In this document: in pieces, positions 52,666-64,000 of the stretch
Layout of the letters: every line of letters begins with the position of its first letter
How positions within the stretch are numbered: position 1 is the stretch's first letter
NCBI GenBank assembly: GCA_033064195.1
Contig: JARBJD010000003.1
Coordinates: forward strand, 62,001 to 126,000
Source of the DNA: Blattamonas nauphoetae
Taxonomy: Eukaryota > Preaxostyla > Oxymonadida
Length of the DNA stretch: 64,000 nucleotides
Direction of reading: 5' to 3'
The notes under the pieces: generated by a model
The model's database searches: none
Told to the model about the DNA's origin: nothing
What the model saw: only the letters and a program-made list of their open reading frames with translations
Position numbers and translations under genes: made by a program

Positions 52666-55294
52666 ATGGCTCCAAAAGAGAGTTCCATCCCACCAGCTGT
52701 AGCAAATTCCCCTCGAATCAAGATTGATATTGTTCCTTATTCTGCAGAGTTCAATCGGCTCAATGATTCATTCGCTCGTACAGACCAAGCTATCCTCACA
52801 CAATTTGAGAACTGGATTTTAAACCTTACAGCGCTTTTATCTGCTCCTACTGACATTTTTCTTGCAAGTATCATCTATCAACCCTGTGTTAAAGATTTTC
52901 TGGAGTCATTTCTCCAGAATACGCAACGGCCAGATGATCGGACAGTCTTTCGAGAGGAACACAAGTTTACCTTTATTTGATTGGATTTTTCCAGAAATCT
53001 CTTCTTGTTAGTCTTTTCATGCTATCATCGACTCCTTGAATGCTCCTCAGCGCTGACGGGAGATGAAACAAGAGACAGCCATCTCGTTACCGACAAACAG
53101 CTGTCCCGTCTCCTGACAGATTTTCATTTCTTTACACCTCCTGTTCTCATTGATATTCTGGGAGTGTACATCCCAATCATTCCGTTAACCAAGAGCATGA
53201 CAAACAAGATCTTTCAAAGAGTACCATCACTCCACACGGAGCTCCAGGCTTCATTCAACTTCCTTGTCTCCCAAATCAACGAGTGTGCGGTGTCCCTTAA
53301 GAATGTGGTGGAGACAGGCGTCACAAACTTCACCTCACAACCTCAATCGTCCACAAACAGCTTCTCGTCCCTCTACGACCTCTTCTTCTTTCTGTCTGAT
53401 TTGAGCCAGACCCTCCCAACCATCCTCTTCGTGAAGGGCCAGTCGACAGACCCGTACTACCCTACCACTCAGCCGTCGTCCCTCCTCCCAATCTTCTTCA
53501 ACACAAGCGGACTCCCTGCCCTCCTCGCCTGCTGCTCGTCTCTCCTCCATCTGCCGTCTCTGGTGACACACCCTGTCACGGCAGCAACTCTTTCCACGCC
53601 CCTCTCAGCCCTCTTCTACCTCTCCTTCTCCCTCTTCGAGATCGGCTTCGTCAGGCCGCTGCAGGAAGGTGCCACTGCCAGCTCGTCCTTCGCCCGCGCC
53701 CTTTCCGAGCAGGCCGTTGAGAACGAACTGGGCCTGCTCGTTGAGATGGCTGACCATCAGAAGCTCTCCGCTTGGCTTGTGGCCACACTGGTCGGTGTGC
53801 GAACGAGCGACTACACAATCCCCCTCGTCAATCCAGAAGACGCCGAGAAATCGACCGACAGCAAGAGAAGCAACGACGAGAGGCTGTTCTGGATGAAGGA
53901 GAAGGAACGAGCAGAACTGCTCTCCGGCACGCACTTCGAGAAGATCGGTGAGGAGATCCGCAAATCCTTCCTCCACCCGGCATTGTCTGCCTCTTTCTTT
54001 CTCATTTTGCTCTCTCTTCCCCAGCTCGACTGGAGACGAGTGTCGGAGTGTTTTGGCTGGCCTGGAGCAGTCTCTCGACGAGCGACTTGTTGTGGAGTCC
54101 ATCACATTTCTCGAAGAGAAAGAGCAGCGCGTTGCCGCCTTTGCCGAAGAGATGGCGAGGAAGGAGCGCGAACAAGAAGCTGAGAAGGCACAGAGCAACA
54201 AAGCTCCCAAACGGACTGAACGAGCGCCGAAGGAGAACAAAGACAAGCTGTCGTTTGCCGAGCGGCAGTGTGTATGGACTTTGGAGGAGACGTTTGGAAA
54301 GCAGTTCAACCACACGCTTCTTGCCGAGGCTGCCCGTGCGTGTGGCGGCGATGTGAACCAGGCGACGATGTACGTGATCGATCACAACACACGCGCGGAG
54401 GAGAAGGCGGAAGAGAAGAAGGAGGAGGCGGAGAGCGAGAGCGACGGCATCGTTCTGTCTCCCCCTCCACAGCTCGAGCTTCCCGAAGAGGGCGAGATTG
54501 GCGAGGACGAATGGATGGACATCCTCTTCCCCCTCAACTACACCAGCCGACCAGACGGCAGAATCCAAAGTGTGCTCGACTGGATCCAGTCTGACGACGA
54601 CGCGCAGATGGAGTGCGACGTGGACAGCGACAACGCCTTCCGCCTCGTTCCAAGCTACACTGCATTCGGGCAGCACCTCCTGCCATCCAATCTGAAGCAG
54701 AGCACGCGGTCTCTGCTGGAGGAGGACGAGGACGAGATGGAGAATGCGGGGGAGAGCGTAGAAGCCGACGTCAACATCGCCGAAACTCCACTCGAGGACG
54801 ACGCGTATGTCCACAGGCCGTCCTTCGAGACACTCTCCGCGATGCCGACTCCACACACGCGGAAGCAGCGTTCTCCACCGCCTTTCAAGCAGCCCTCGCA
54901 GCAGGCCCAATCCCGCTCTCCGCCTGCCACAACCTCGCCATCGCCGTCTCTGCCCAACGCTTCCTCTGATCGGTACACGTGGAACGGAAACAGCGGGAAG
55001 CAGCAACCAACCCGTCCAAGCCAGGATGTTCGGGAGGAAGGGAAGAAGCCCTTCGCAATCTTCAGGCGGTCGGACTTTGAGCGCTCATCACCGTCCGAGT
55101 CGTCTCCTCAACCACCACGCCAAAGAGAGGGCGATGGGGGACAGGCAAGCAATGGCCATCCTCGTGGGTCTCATCCACCAGAGCGGGGAAAAGGAGGGGG
55201 CCAGGGCAGAGGTCGTGGGGAGAGAGGAAGAGGGCAGAGCAATCGACGAGACCAGTCTCAACAGAACATTTTCTCGTTCACACCTAAATCATGA
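52666..55294 (+). CDS. ASCC2: ASCC2-like CUE-domain protein
   Basis: ASCC2 binds K63-linked ubiquitin through its CUE domain and acts with the ASCC3 helicase in alkylation repair and ribosome quality control. Exons 52666-52964, 52995-53984 and 54025-55294 (introns of 30 and 40 nt) give 852 aa. The N-terminal helical region aligns with ASCC2: KIDIVPYSAEFNRLND, FENWILNLTALLSAPTDIFL, QPCVKDFLESFLQN, LFLLVFSCYHRLLECSS and SRLLTDFHFFTPPVLIDILG. A CUE-like segment lies near 510-555 (VWTLEETFGKQFNHTLLAEA, then GGDVNQATMYVIDHN). The C-terminus is acidic, then Arg/Gly-rich (GRGRGERGRGQSNRR), unlike animal ASCC2. Orthology is likely but rests on moderate similarity. Confidence 0.72.
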
Positions 55295-55375
55295 GAGTCT
55301 ACAGTAAATGGTGGACTTTGCACTTTTTCTGTGAAAAACAGAGTTAGAAATGCAAATAGATTTTGGGGAATCCGC

Positions 55376-56348
55376 TTATTGGTCAAGAGAACGTGTGTCA
55401 TAAGTGACTATGAAACGACCGAGTTTCCCTTCTTTCAATTCTTCAAACACTCGACTAATAAGAGTAAAGAGTGTTGTCTCTGGGCCAAGGTTGAGAGGTA
55501 AAGGAGATTTAGAGCGAAGCGAGCTGATGTGGTGAAGTCGATCTGAAGAAATGAAAAATAGGATAGCAAACGGCATAAAGACAGATAAAGTCGAGTTTCG
55601 AAATTTTCTTTCCTGACAGACGTGAAAATGAGTATGGAAACCTCGATGGACCATATATCCATTGACGTGAGGGAATTCCAAAAGGGGTTGGAATACAGCA
55701 GATGTTCTCCAGACCTGAAACAAAAAGATCAAGGATATAGAGAGCTCCACGAAGAATATGAATCGGGTGAGTGTGGGTAGTCGTTTGCAGTTTCTTCTGG
55801 TCAATAAAATTGGTGAGTTCAATTTTCATTTGAGTTGACAATGATTCGTTGGGTAAAAAGGCTGGTGTCAATCGAACTTCCTGCAAGAGACCAACAGTAA
55901 GGGTATGATGCGTGAGTAGCAAGGGATGAATGAGTTGTCGATACTAGAAGAGTTAGAACAATGAAGATGTTACTTTTTCGATTTTTTGTGTAAATCCATT
56001 CAGAAATTGTGATCGATTGCTAATTTTTAGTTGATTAAATCCAAGGGCGTCATGATCTAGCGTCGGGAATGGCGTGATTGAGTACGGTTGGGCGGAACTT
56101 GGGAAATTGTCTATAGATTTTGACAGTTGATGACATTGAGCTCGTATATCACAGATTTTCTCAATGATCTCTGAATGGATATTAACAAAAATGAGAAAAA
56201 CCGAGTTTTTGATGTAGCTCAGCCGAGTTTTCAGTAGAGTCGACGATTGGGTTTCCTAAGTTCATAAAGAGAAACAAATCAAACCTTTTCGAAAGCATGT
56301 TTCACAGACAAATCTTAGTGCATACTTTTCACATCGACTACACTGCAT
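55376..56348 (-). CDS. Zinc-ribbon protein with ATG14-like N-terminus, identity uncertain
   Basis: Six exons (56285-56348, 56202-56255, 55974-56170, 55751-55943, 55583-55714, 55376-55542) join in phase to 268 aa. The introns are 29, 31, 30, 36 and 40 nt. The protein opens with a C-x2-C-x8-C-x2-C ribbon (MQCSRCEKYALRFVCETC), the same spacing as the N-terminal Cys repeat of ATG14/Barkor. A short helical stretch (ELHQKLEIIEKICDIRAQCH) follows. The rest (GLLQEVRLTPAFLPNESL, then GPETTLFTLISRVFEELKEG) matches nothing I can name. It is shorter than ATG14 (492 aa in human) and has less coiled coil. An autophagy PI3-kinase role is only a guess. Confidence 0.5.
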
Positions 56349-56410
56349 TTTAAGGTTGAGATTGAGATGGACAGTTCTTGATATTTCTCACGGTTCGATC
56401 TAATCTTCAT

Positions 56411-58869
56411 TCAAGAGTGAAGTGAAATATCATTCCGAGCTTTTGATTTCGCTTTATATTCAGATTCTCTCAATTTTCTCTGATGTCTCTGTTTGGCTTG
56501 TTCCACATGCATGGCTTTCTTCTTTTCCATCACCTCCTTCTTCTTTGGCCCTGCATTTGCGACTGCTTTGTTCCATCGCAACGGATCCACAACTGTCCCC
56601 TTGTGCACCACCACCCGTGGCTGGATGTTCTTCTTGTAGGTCTGGTCCCTGTTCCACTCGATGCCCTCCACTCTGCCCATTGCGTAGTCGTAGGCCTGTT
56701 TGTTTTCGTACCCAAACGGCACAGCACCAACAGTGTAGTGCTCCTCAAACACTTTGTCCTTCTTCTCGGAGATGATCACGCGCGGCAGGTTGCGATCGCG
56801 GCGGTCTTGTTCGGACACACCTGCCTTCTTTTTGACGATCACTGCGCGCTTGGGAATGTGCGACGGGGCGGAGCAGCCGTCGCCCACCCAAAAGTTCTGA
56901 AAGCGGAAAGACGAATGAAAAAGAGAGGCGACAAACCCAGCCGGGGAGGACAGTGGTCACTTCTTTGGGTGCACTGCCCTCGATCTCCTTCCGCTTCTCC
57001 TCCGCAAACTCCTCCTCGTCGTCACCCATCACCAGTGACCCCAGACCCTCCCCTTCATCCTCGTCGCTCTCCTCATTCTCATCCTCACTCTCCTCTGCCT
57101 CGCTGTTCACATCGCTGTCCTCCTCCAACCCGGAGCTGCGTTCCACTCGTCGTGTCTTTCCGTCTTCTTTGACCTTCTCGACCGCTGGCTCCTCGCGCTT
57201 CGCCTTCGCAATGAACGACTGGCGGCCCGTGGCTGGGTCGTCTTCGCTGTCTTCATCCGAGTCAGGCACGGACATCTTGCTTTTCTTTTGCTCGTTTTTG
57301 CTCTTCTTAGCGGGTTGCTTTGACGATGAATCGACCGCCTCTTTGTCCTGTTCGTCGGCCTGTTCGAAGAGTGTTTTGAAAGTGGTTCGCTTTTCTGATG
57401 ATTGCTGCATCGTGTCAAGCAATCCATTCACATCCAGCCCTGCTTTCTTCTGCTCTGCTCCCTTTGTTCTGCCCTTCGCCCTTTCTTTCTCCGCAGCCTC
57501 CTTCCGCTGTGCAACCAGCTGAGCCACAGCGGGTGCTGTCCACGGGTTCTGCTCGGTCGCCTCCTCCTCGTCCTCCTCGTCCCGCGTCCACTCGTCGGCA
57601 GCAGGGGCCTTCTTCTTCTCCTCGACTGTTCCTCCGGCCTGCTCGATCTGCTCCCGAAGAGCATTCTTCATGAACTGCAGTGCAAACAAGCCTTTGTTTT
57701 CGGAGATCGCTTTGTTGGCGGAATCCACAAACTGCTTGTTCTGCTTCAGCTCCCTTTGGGTCAGCTCGCGATCAACCAGCCTCACACCCTCGTGTTCCCC
57801 ATCACCCTCCATCTCTTCGTAGTCGTCGCGCGTGGTGTTGTTCTCGCGTTGCCTGATTTGGCGGACGAGGTCGAGTGGGTCGTCCGATTCCTCGTCAGAC
57901 TCTTCTTCCTCCTCGTCCTTCTCTTCCAACCCAATCCCGATCTTCTTCCTCAACTCCTCCCCTTTTCGGAGCTGCTCCAAAATCCCTTCTTTCGTTGTTT
58001 CGTTCAGTCCCTGTCCCCCTCGCCTGGCCATCTGCATCTGGCGCTGGATCCAGCGAGACGTGTTTTTGTGTCGTAGCGTAGCTCTCTCCACAGCACGTTG
58101 ACGCAGTTGTTCTTCAATGGCTTCTTCTTCCTGTGTCAAAGTGAGAGGTTGGGACGCAGTGTCAGCCTGTGATTTCTTATCCTTCTTCTCTTTGTCTCTT
58201 TTCACCATTTTTCTATATTTTTTGCTCTTAATTTTGTTTTGTCGTGTTGACTTCTTTGCTTGGTATGATAATACTGCCTTCAGTTTTGCGAGATGCTCTT
58301 GTTTCTGCTTTAGTTCTTCTGCTGTTAATTGGACGAGTGGTAACTCTTCTCCTGTCTCGTCTGAACGAAATTGACCATGTGATCCACTTTTTGGCTTCAT
58401 TAAGCGAGCTTCAGAGGGAGGAAGCACAGCAGCTAATTCTTTGTCGAAGGTTGTTTGGTTGTGTTTCAGTGATGACTTATGTGCATATTGTGCAATATTT
58501 TGGCCGACACGAGTTTGAAAATTCGCCGGAAAGGACACGGTTTCTCTCTAAAATGTGGGAAAAATGGATCAGAACTCGAAAAGCAGCAGACCCTCCTCTG
58601 TTCCTGAATAAACCCACCCCAATTAGAAACTGCACGAACGGCATGGTTATATCCATCCACACGGTGAATTCTATCGATTTCATTTTGTGGAATATTCAAA
58701 TCAGGAAGGGCCTAGTGATTGATGTGGAAATTGGATTAATCGCGGTCAAAGTGAAAGAGAATATGCAAACTTCCTTCTTCTCCAGCATAGAAAACTGTTT
58801 CTTCAACCCATCAAACTCGTGGTTCTCCTGGAGTGCCGAGAACAACGAGTTTAGAGTGTTCGTGGCCAT
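56411..58869 (-). CDS. UTP14: UTP14, small-subunit processome component
   Basis: UTP14 is a U3 snoRNP protein that activates the helicase Dhr1/DHX37 during 18S rRNA maturation in the nucleolus. Four exons (58771-58869, 58592-58711, 56937-58547, 56411-56896) give 771 aa in phase. The introns are 59, 44 and 40 nt with GTTTGC, GTCTGC and GTTTGT donors. Blocks seen: VSNWGGFIQEQRR, LTAEELKQKQEHLAKLKAVL, KIKSKKYRKMVKRDKEK, RHKNTSRWIQRQ, NPWTAP, LPGWNFWVGDG across the last splice, and the C-terminal PRVIISEKKDKVFEEHYTVG. The middle is highly acidic, as usual in the family. Its ATG is 33 bp from the acyl-CoA synthetase ATG on the other strand. Confidence 0.9.
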
Positions 58870-58902
58870 CTGTACTAAATTGTGGGATTGATCTACACAA
58901 GC

Positions 58903-61318
58903 ATGTCCTCAGAACAACGTGAAAGGGGCCCTGTTCATACAACAGCTAATATTACTTCATATTCCACATCCTATTATCAACCAGATGGTTTAACAATCAA
59001 GAAATTGATCCGATCAGTCTGTGAACGATACCCCGACAATGACCATCTCGGATATCGTGAATACCTCCCGAACACCACGAAACGTGTTTGCCTCCATATT
59101 CTATCCTTGATTTGTCACACTCATCCTCCCTTTCGCTATCTCACATTATCTCAGGGACAATACATCTGGCTCAAATACCGTGATGTCAATGATCTTATCA
59201 CGTTCGTTGGTTCAGGCTTGCGTAAAATTGGTCTTGTCACAGGTGATAAGGTTTTCTTTTCTCCTTATGAACATATCTCCCAAATAGATTGGAATCATGG
59301 CTCCAAACTGTGTTGAATGGTCCCTCACAGACTATGCAATTGCATGTCAGGCATTTGTGTGTGTCCCTGTTTATGACAGTTACGGAGAAAAAGATTGTCA
59401 AATCATTGTCGTCCATTCTGACATGAAAGCAATCGTCGTCCAACGGAAACAACTTCCATTTGCAGCTTCCATCAAAGCTTCTGGCATGGCTCCACACCTC
59501 CAATTCATTATCGTGATCGATGATGCCAGTTTTACCTCACCGGAATGCCCGCAAGGTGCAACTCATAAATTCAGTGATATTGTTGCCCTCGGAAAAGCAA
59601 ATCCTGTCCCAGATCAAGAACCTCTCCCGAACGACCTTTTTACCATTGTCTACACGTCTGGAACGACTGGTGTTCCCAAAGGTGCGATGATCTCACACAA
59701 CGCGGTTGCAGTCGGTTCTATCAACCTCATGACGCGCGCAACACCTCCTCCTGCCGACCAGCAAGACTACCTCATCTCTTTCCTTCCCCTTGCTCATATC
59801 TTCGCCCGTGTGTTGGAATATACCGTCCTCCACTTCGGCTGTGGAATCGGGTTCTTCAGCGGCACCATGTCCACTCTCACTGACGATCTCATGGCTCTCC
59901 GTCCCACAATTATGGCTGGCGTGCCTCGTGTCTTCTCCAAAACATACTCGAAGGTCTTCTCACAAGTCGAGAAGAAGAACTTCGTAGCCAAGCTTGCCTT
60001 CAAGACTGCCTACAAATCGAAGCTCAAAGCCCTGACCGAAGGGAAGCCGGCTCCCATGTCGGACAAGCTGGTGTTCAACCAGATCAAGGACAAGCTGGGA
60101 GGCCGCCTCCGTCTCGCATACAACGGGGCAGCGTCCCTCCCTTACCACATCCAGGAGTTCCTGTCCGTCGCGCTCGGCGTGATCATCGCCGAAGGATACG
60201 GACTCACCGAGACGTGTGGAACAACCACATGCGGCCAGATCGTCTCGTTCGACAAGGGCAACTGCGGTGTCCCATACCGATACTCAGAGGTCCGCTTGGA
60301 GAGTGTCCCCGAGATGGATTATCTTGTCACGGACAAGCCATACCCGCGAGGCGAGATCTGCCATCGAGGGCCAACCACCTTCCTCGGCTACTACAAGGAC
60401 GAGGAGAGCACGCAGAAGGCTCTGGATGAGGATGGGTTCTACCACACCGGAGACATTGGAATGTGGATGCCTGGCCCGTACAAGACAGACGACGATCCCA
60501 ACGCAACCACGTATGCAGACTCACTCCGCATCATCGACAGGAAGAAGAACATCTTCAAGCTGAGTCAGGGCGAGTTCATCTCGGCCGAGAAGGTTGAGGC
60601 TGCTCTGGAGAAGAACTGCAAGTGGATCAAGCAAGTGATCGTGTACGGTCCATCGACCTCATCGGCTCTTGTTGCGTTTGTCGTCCCGAACTGGGATCTT
60701 CTCATCTCTGAAGACAACGAGAAGGAGACAGGCGCCAGCAAGTGGGCGGATGGGGCAGTGGCTGCCTTTAGACAACAGAGAAAAGAGCACCCGGAAGAGC
60801 CCATCGTGAAATCCGCGGAAACAGAATTTGAATCGCCTGATGCTCTTCGGAAGTTGCTGTCGACGGCTCCGGAAGCGATGAGCTTTGTCCTCTCTGCCAT
60901 CCAGCACACTGCAGAAGGATGCCCAACAGAAATCAAACGATACGAAATCCCGAAAGGAATTGTGTTGTGTGAGGAAGAGTGGACAGTGGAGAACAAATGC
61001 ATGACTCCGTCGATGAAAGTGAAGCGAGAGATGGTCCGACAAAAATGGAAGCAGGAGTTCCAACAGCAACTTGCTCTGATCGAAGAGATGGACAGGCAAG
61101 TTCTGAAGACAGAGAAGAGAACCATCCAGAAGAAGGACACCAAAAAAAAGGAGGAGCCTCAACAAAGCCAAAAGACGGACCCACAACCAGCACCGAAGGA
61201 GACTGACGCGAAACCAGCTGAAGAGGAGCCTAAACCAACAGCGGAGAGTGAGAAAGAAACAACGGAAACGAAACCAGCTGAGAACGCAGCGGAGGTGGCA
61301 GAGAACCAGTCTACCTAA
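58903..61318 (+). CDS. Long-chain acyl-CoA synthetase (ACSL)
   Basis: Activates long-chain fatty acids with ATP and CoA (EC 6.2.1.3), usually at ER or lipid-droplet membranes. Three exons (58903-59085, 59155-59250, 59288-61318; introns 69 and 37 nt, GTTTGC and GTTTTC) give 769 aa. AMP-binding signature: IVYTSGTTGVPKGAMISHN. Further blocks: IGIMAPNCVEW at the last splice, FFSGTMSTLTDDLMALRPTI, YGLTETCGTTTCG, FYHTGDIGMW and IIDRKKNIFKLSQGEFISAE. All are eukaryotic ACSL-type. Beyond the usual end there is an added 80-residue Lys/Glu/Pro-rich tail. No N-terminal membrane anchor is evident. Confidence 0.93.
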
Positions 61319-61565
61319 GCCTGTTGGAACAGGAAACACTCATTCTTTCATGTTTGGTAAACACTTATTTCCCATTCTTTCTCTTCAAGAACACTCATTC
61401 TTCATTCTAGCAGATTCTGTAGCTTTTTTATTTGCGGTATCATTTCATCTGTGTTGGAACATTCACTCTCCACACGACACGGACGATTTGGAGTTGCGTA
61501 CATTTTAGATCAAAAGAAGAGTCTGAAATGAACAGAAAGACACAAATCAAGAGCAAGAGGCCTCC

Positions 61566-64000
61566 TCACCCGTATTCGTGTGGAGGAGCAATGCTGACCT
61601 CTCTCAACGTGGGCTTTGTCCATTTCTGGTTCACGTCGTAGAAAGGAACATCGTCGGGATTCTTCCTCCAGACAGAGGCAGACAGCATCTCCTCCTGCGC
61701 AGACACGATGATCTTCCCGTCGAGTCCCTTCGTCTTTGGACGGGGAGGAGGCATTCCAAACATTCCGTTGTCGCGAACGGATCCAGACACAAAGTTGACG
61801 TTGCGGACTGACTTGTGGGTGAGGTCATCCTTCGGCTCGTAAATCAGATCGTTCATGGGTGGCCTGTTAAGCATGTGTCCCGCAGGGTCGTGTTCTCGTC
61901 CACTCTTTCGCTTCAGATTCACGTCTTGCACGAGTCGTGCTTTGTTGCTCTGAATGAGCTCGTTCGTTGTGTAGAACTTGTCGAGCGGTTTGTCGTGGAA
62001 CCGAGTGTCGTCCCACTGCTCGCGCGACGTTTGGTCACTGAGACGTGCTGTTGTAATGTGTCTGCGCTGCCCTGATGCGGTCAGGGTGAAGTCGTTCTGT
62101 GGAGTGCCGATGAGTGTGGAAGCAACCATCGAAACAGCAATGTCCGTCTTCGGCGATGACGTGGTCTCTGCAGACTCAGTCGTCTCGCCAGGAAGAGATT
62201 GGGAGTTCCACTCTCTGTTCTTCATCCGCATCTGCCTCCTCCACTCTCTGTTCTCTCTCACTCGATCTGCTTCTTGAACGAGAGATTTGGCGAGTTGTGG
62301 AGTCTGCGAAGACGTTCCTCCGAATGACCTTGATTTGATCGTCGCATCACCTTCCCCTGTCCCGAGTGGGTCTGTGACAGAAATCTGGCTGGGATTAGCC
62401 GCAATGCCAGCAGTGACATCAGGATTGTAGTCGAGGTCGGCAGTGAGAGGCTTCGTCACTCCTGGCCGGAGCCCAGCCATCTCGAAGCGAGTGGAGTAGT
62501 CGTGCCGGGGCCGGACAGCTTCGATGCTCACGTCGTACACTTCGGGCGGGAGGGGATTCCCTGCGTCGTCAACGGTGTCGAATGGACTGTACTTGCGAGG
62601 CTTGGGCTGTCGGGCCAGATCGGGTTCGTCGCCAGGAACCGCCCCGATCGACGGGACGAGTCGTCGAGTTGTGCGGAACTCCTCTGCCTTCTTCGCATCG
62701 AAGCGAGCCTCAGACGGAGTGGAGTTCATCACGACGGGCGGTTTGATGCGGAAGCTGATGTAGCCCGAGCTGAGAGTGTGGTTGAGGGAGACGTTGACGG
62801 TCTTCTTCGACGACGTGCGTGCTTCTATTTTTGGGTTGTACGAAAGGTCGGCCATCTGAAGACGCGTCGGGTCGTTCGTTTGTTCGCGACTTGTCGTTTT
62901 GCTCATCGTCACTCCGCACAATTTCCGCGGACGCACGGGAGACACTTCAGCGTCGTACAAGCGATCGAGGAAGGTTTGCCCGACGTGCCGTCCTTTCGGG
63001 TCGAGTTCTCGTCCGAGCGACGAGAAAGAGCGGGCCTGCGATGATGTCCGTCCGGAAAGGAACTCGAGGCCAGTGTCGTGGGTGACGTAGAAATCGTTTT
63101 TGCAGTCGCTCTTTTTGTGCCATTCTGGGAACGGATTGGTCGTGGAACGGAACGCAGCTGATTCGGGCTCGGTGCGTGAGCTCAGCGATGCAGCGGATTG
63201 GCGCAGAGTCTTGGGACCCGACGGTGATGCTGTCGCTTGATCCAACCTTCCTCTCGACCGTGTGACTTCGAGGGTGGATTTGGAGCGTTCAGCACGGCGG
63301 GTGTTGTGCCCACTGGGAGCGGGAGTGGTGGTGAATGTTTGATGTGTCTGCTGATAGTTGGAGTCTCCTGATTGGACTGTCTGTCGACTGTCCGGGCGCA
63401 AACGACTTTGCTGTGTATCATTAAAGCCACGGTTCACCATATGCGGTCGTTGGGTCCCGCCAGCAGATTTTGACGTGGTTAACATTGACGTGTGATCGAA
63501 AAACCCAGAAAGGGCAAGGTTTCTGAACAAATAAACAAAAAGAAATGAAACTTTTCAGTATCTAGCGCTCCGTATTGAGGAGTATAATGGCCAACACCAG
63601 GCATTTCCTTTGAATTCTTGATTTCTATTGGGATGATTGAGTCACGAGAAGGAGCAAGGAACGCCGCTGCAAAAAAGGGGAAAGAGAGAAATTTTGATAC
63701 ATGATCCTTGTATTTTTGGGCGTTTTCCTGATATAAGCAAAAAATAAGTTATAAATGATGTTAAATGAATACTGTCTTGTTTAGAGAGGGCTGATAATGT
63801 ATCCAGGACATTTTGAGAGATAGATGAGCCTGCTCTATTTCCTAGAAATCGAAAAGAGTGAATTCATAATCACATGGCACACCAGTTGAGGAGGAGGAAC
63901 GTGATTGTTTTGTTGTCTGAAGTGTGTCGAAATTAAGAAATGGCATTGGATAAGAGGATAGTGAAGGAGCGTACCTGATCTTGTCGAGACTGTGATGTCG
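61566..64000 (-). CDS. PG-rich-repeat (SHIPPO-like) flagellar protein, 5' end beyond window
   Basis: At least six exons (63975-64000 and beyond, 63883-63916, 63773-63841, 63701-63727, 63552-63666, 61566-63522). All join in phase through introns of 29-58 nt, giving about 740 aa in the window. Just after the small exons comes KEMPGVGHYTPQYGALDTEK, resembling the PGxGxY units of sperm-tail PG-rich (STPG/SHIPPO) proteins. The remainder is repetitive and unstructured, with recurring motifs such as SREQTNDPTRLQMADLSYNP and SREQWDDTRFHDKPLDKFYT, and repeated GREHDPAGHM / GRELDPKGRH segments. Such sequence is typical of microtubule inner proteins. No enzyme domain. A flagellar or cytoskeletal role is inferred. 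Confidence 0.6.

Noticed and set aside
1-64000. Alternative genetic code, as in some oxymonad relatives
   Set aside because: TAA, TAG and TGA all end clearly homologous proteins here, and none is needed as a sense codon once short introns are removed.
1-64000. Transposons, LTR elements, virus-like elements, CRISPR arrays
   Set aside because: No reverse transcriptase, transposase, integrase, capsid-like frame, long terminal repeat or regular spacer array was noticed by eye.

Overview
The window is a gene-dense piece of a nuclear genome from a flagellated, intron-bearing protist. Seen directly: genes lie on both strands with tens to a few hundred bases between them. Almost every multi-exon gene has very short introns, mostly 29-70 nt. 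TAA, TAG and TGA all act as stops, so the code is standard. One eukaryotic tRNA-Val gene is present. Three recognisable flagellar proteins (CCDC39, RSPH9 and a PG-rich-repeat protein) show the organism builds motile axonemes. Secreted starch- and glucan-degrading enzymes would suit a phagotroph or gut symbiont. An oxymonad or other Preaxostyla flagellate would fit, but that is inference and no marker gene here proves it. I saw no transposon, LTR element, virus-like element or CRISPR array.

Layout. 1-9.3 kb: a TBC1D5-like RabGAP running off the left edge, an unresolved small spliced gene, an F-box/LRR protein, an NRBP/WNK-like pseudokinase and a class I phosphodiesterase with damaged metal ligands. 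9.4-13.2 kb: a divergent pair of secreted glycosidases, a GH5 cellulase and a GH14 beta-amylase. 14.2-25.2 kb: a bacterial (cyanobacterial-type) zinc-ribbon Ser/Thr kinase with C-terminal membrane segments, an unknown conserved-looking protein, a plant-type DYRK kinase, a G-patch protein, an inositol polyphosphate 5-phosphatase and an LRR-WW-HECT ubiquitin ligase. 25.2-34.6 kb: an LRR/coiled-coil protein divergent from CCDC39, a nucleoplasmin-like protein, an AMN1/FBXL-type LRR protein and tRNA-Val(AAC). 35.3-47.4 kb: a motor-dead kinesin-like protein, an MGRN1/LUL-type RING ligase, a membrane-anchored GH2 glycosidase, a short INTS7-like protein, RSPH9 and a RING-H2 ligase. 47.4-64 kb: TAPT1, VPS29, PCIF1 (cap m6A methyltransferase), ASCC2, a zinc-ribbon protein resembling ATG14 at its N-terminus, UTP14, long-chain acyl-CoA synthetase and a PG-rich-repeat protein running off the right edge.

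The genes do not form one operon-like pathway. Themes recur, however: axonemal structure (CCDC39, RSPH9, the PG-repeat protein, perhaps the LRR/coiled-coil protein), retromer and membrane traffic (TBC1D5-like, VPS29, perhaps the ATG14-like protein), ubiquitin ligases (HECT, MGRN1-like, RING-H2), extracellular carbohydrate digestion (GH5, GH14, GH2), RNA biology (PCIF1, ASCC2, UTP14, INTS7-like), and three enzyme folds that have lost key catalytic residues. Exon joins below were worked out by eye from splice sites, reading phase and homology. They are self-consistent in phase but have no transcript support.
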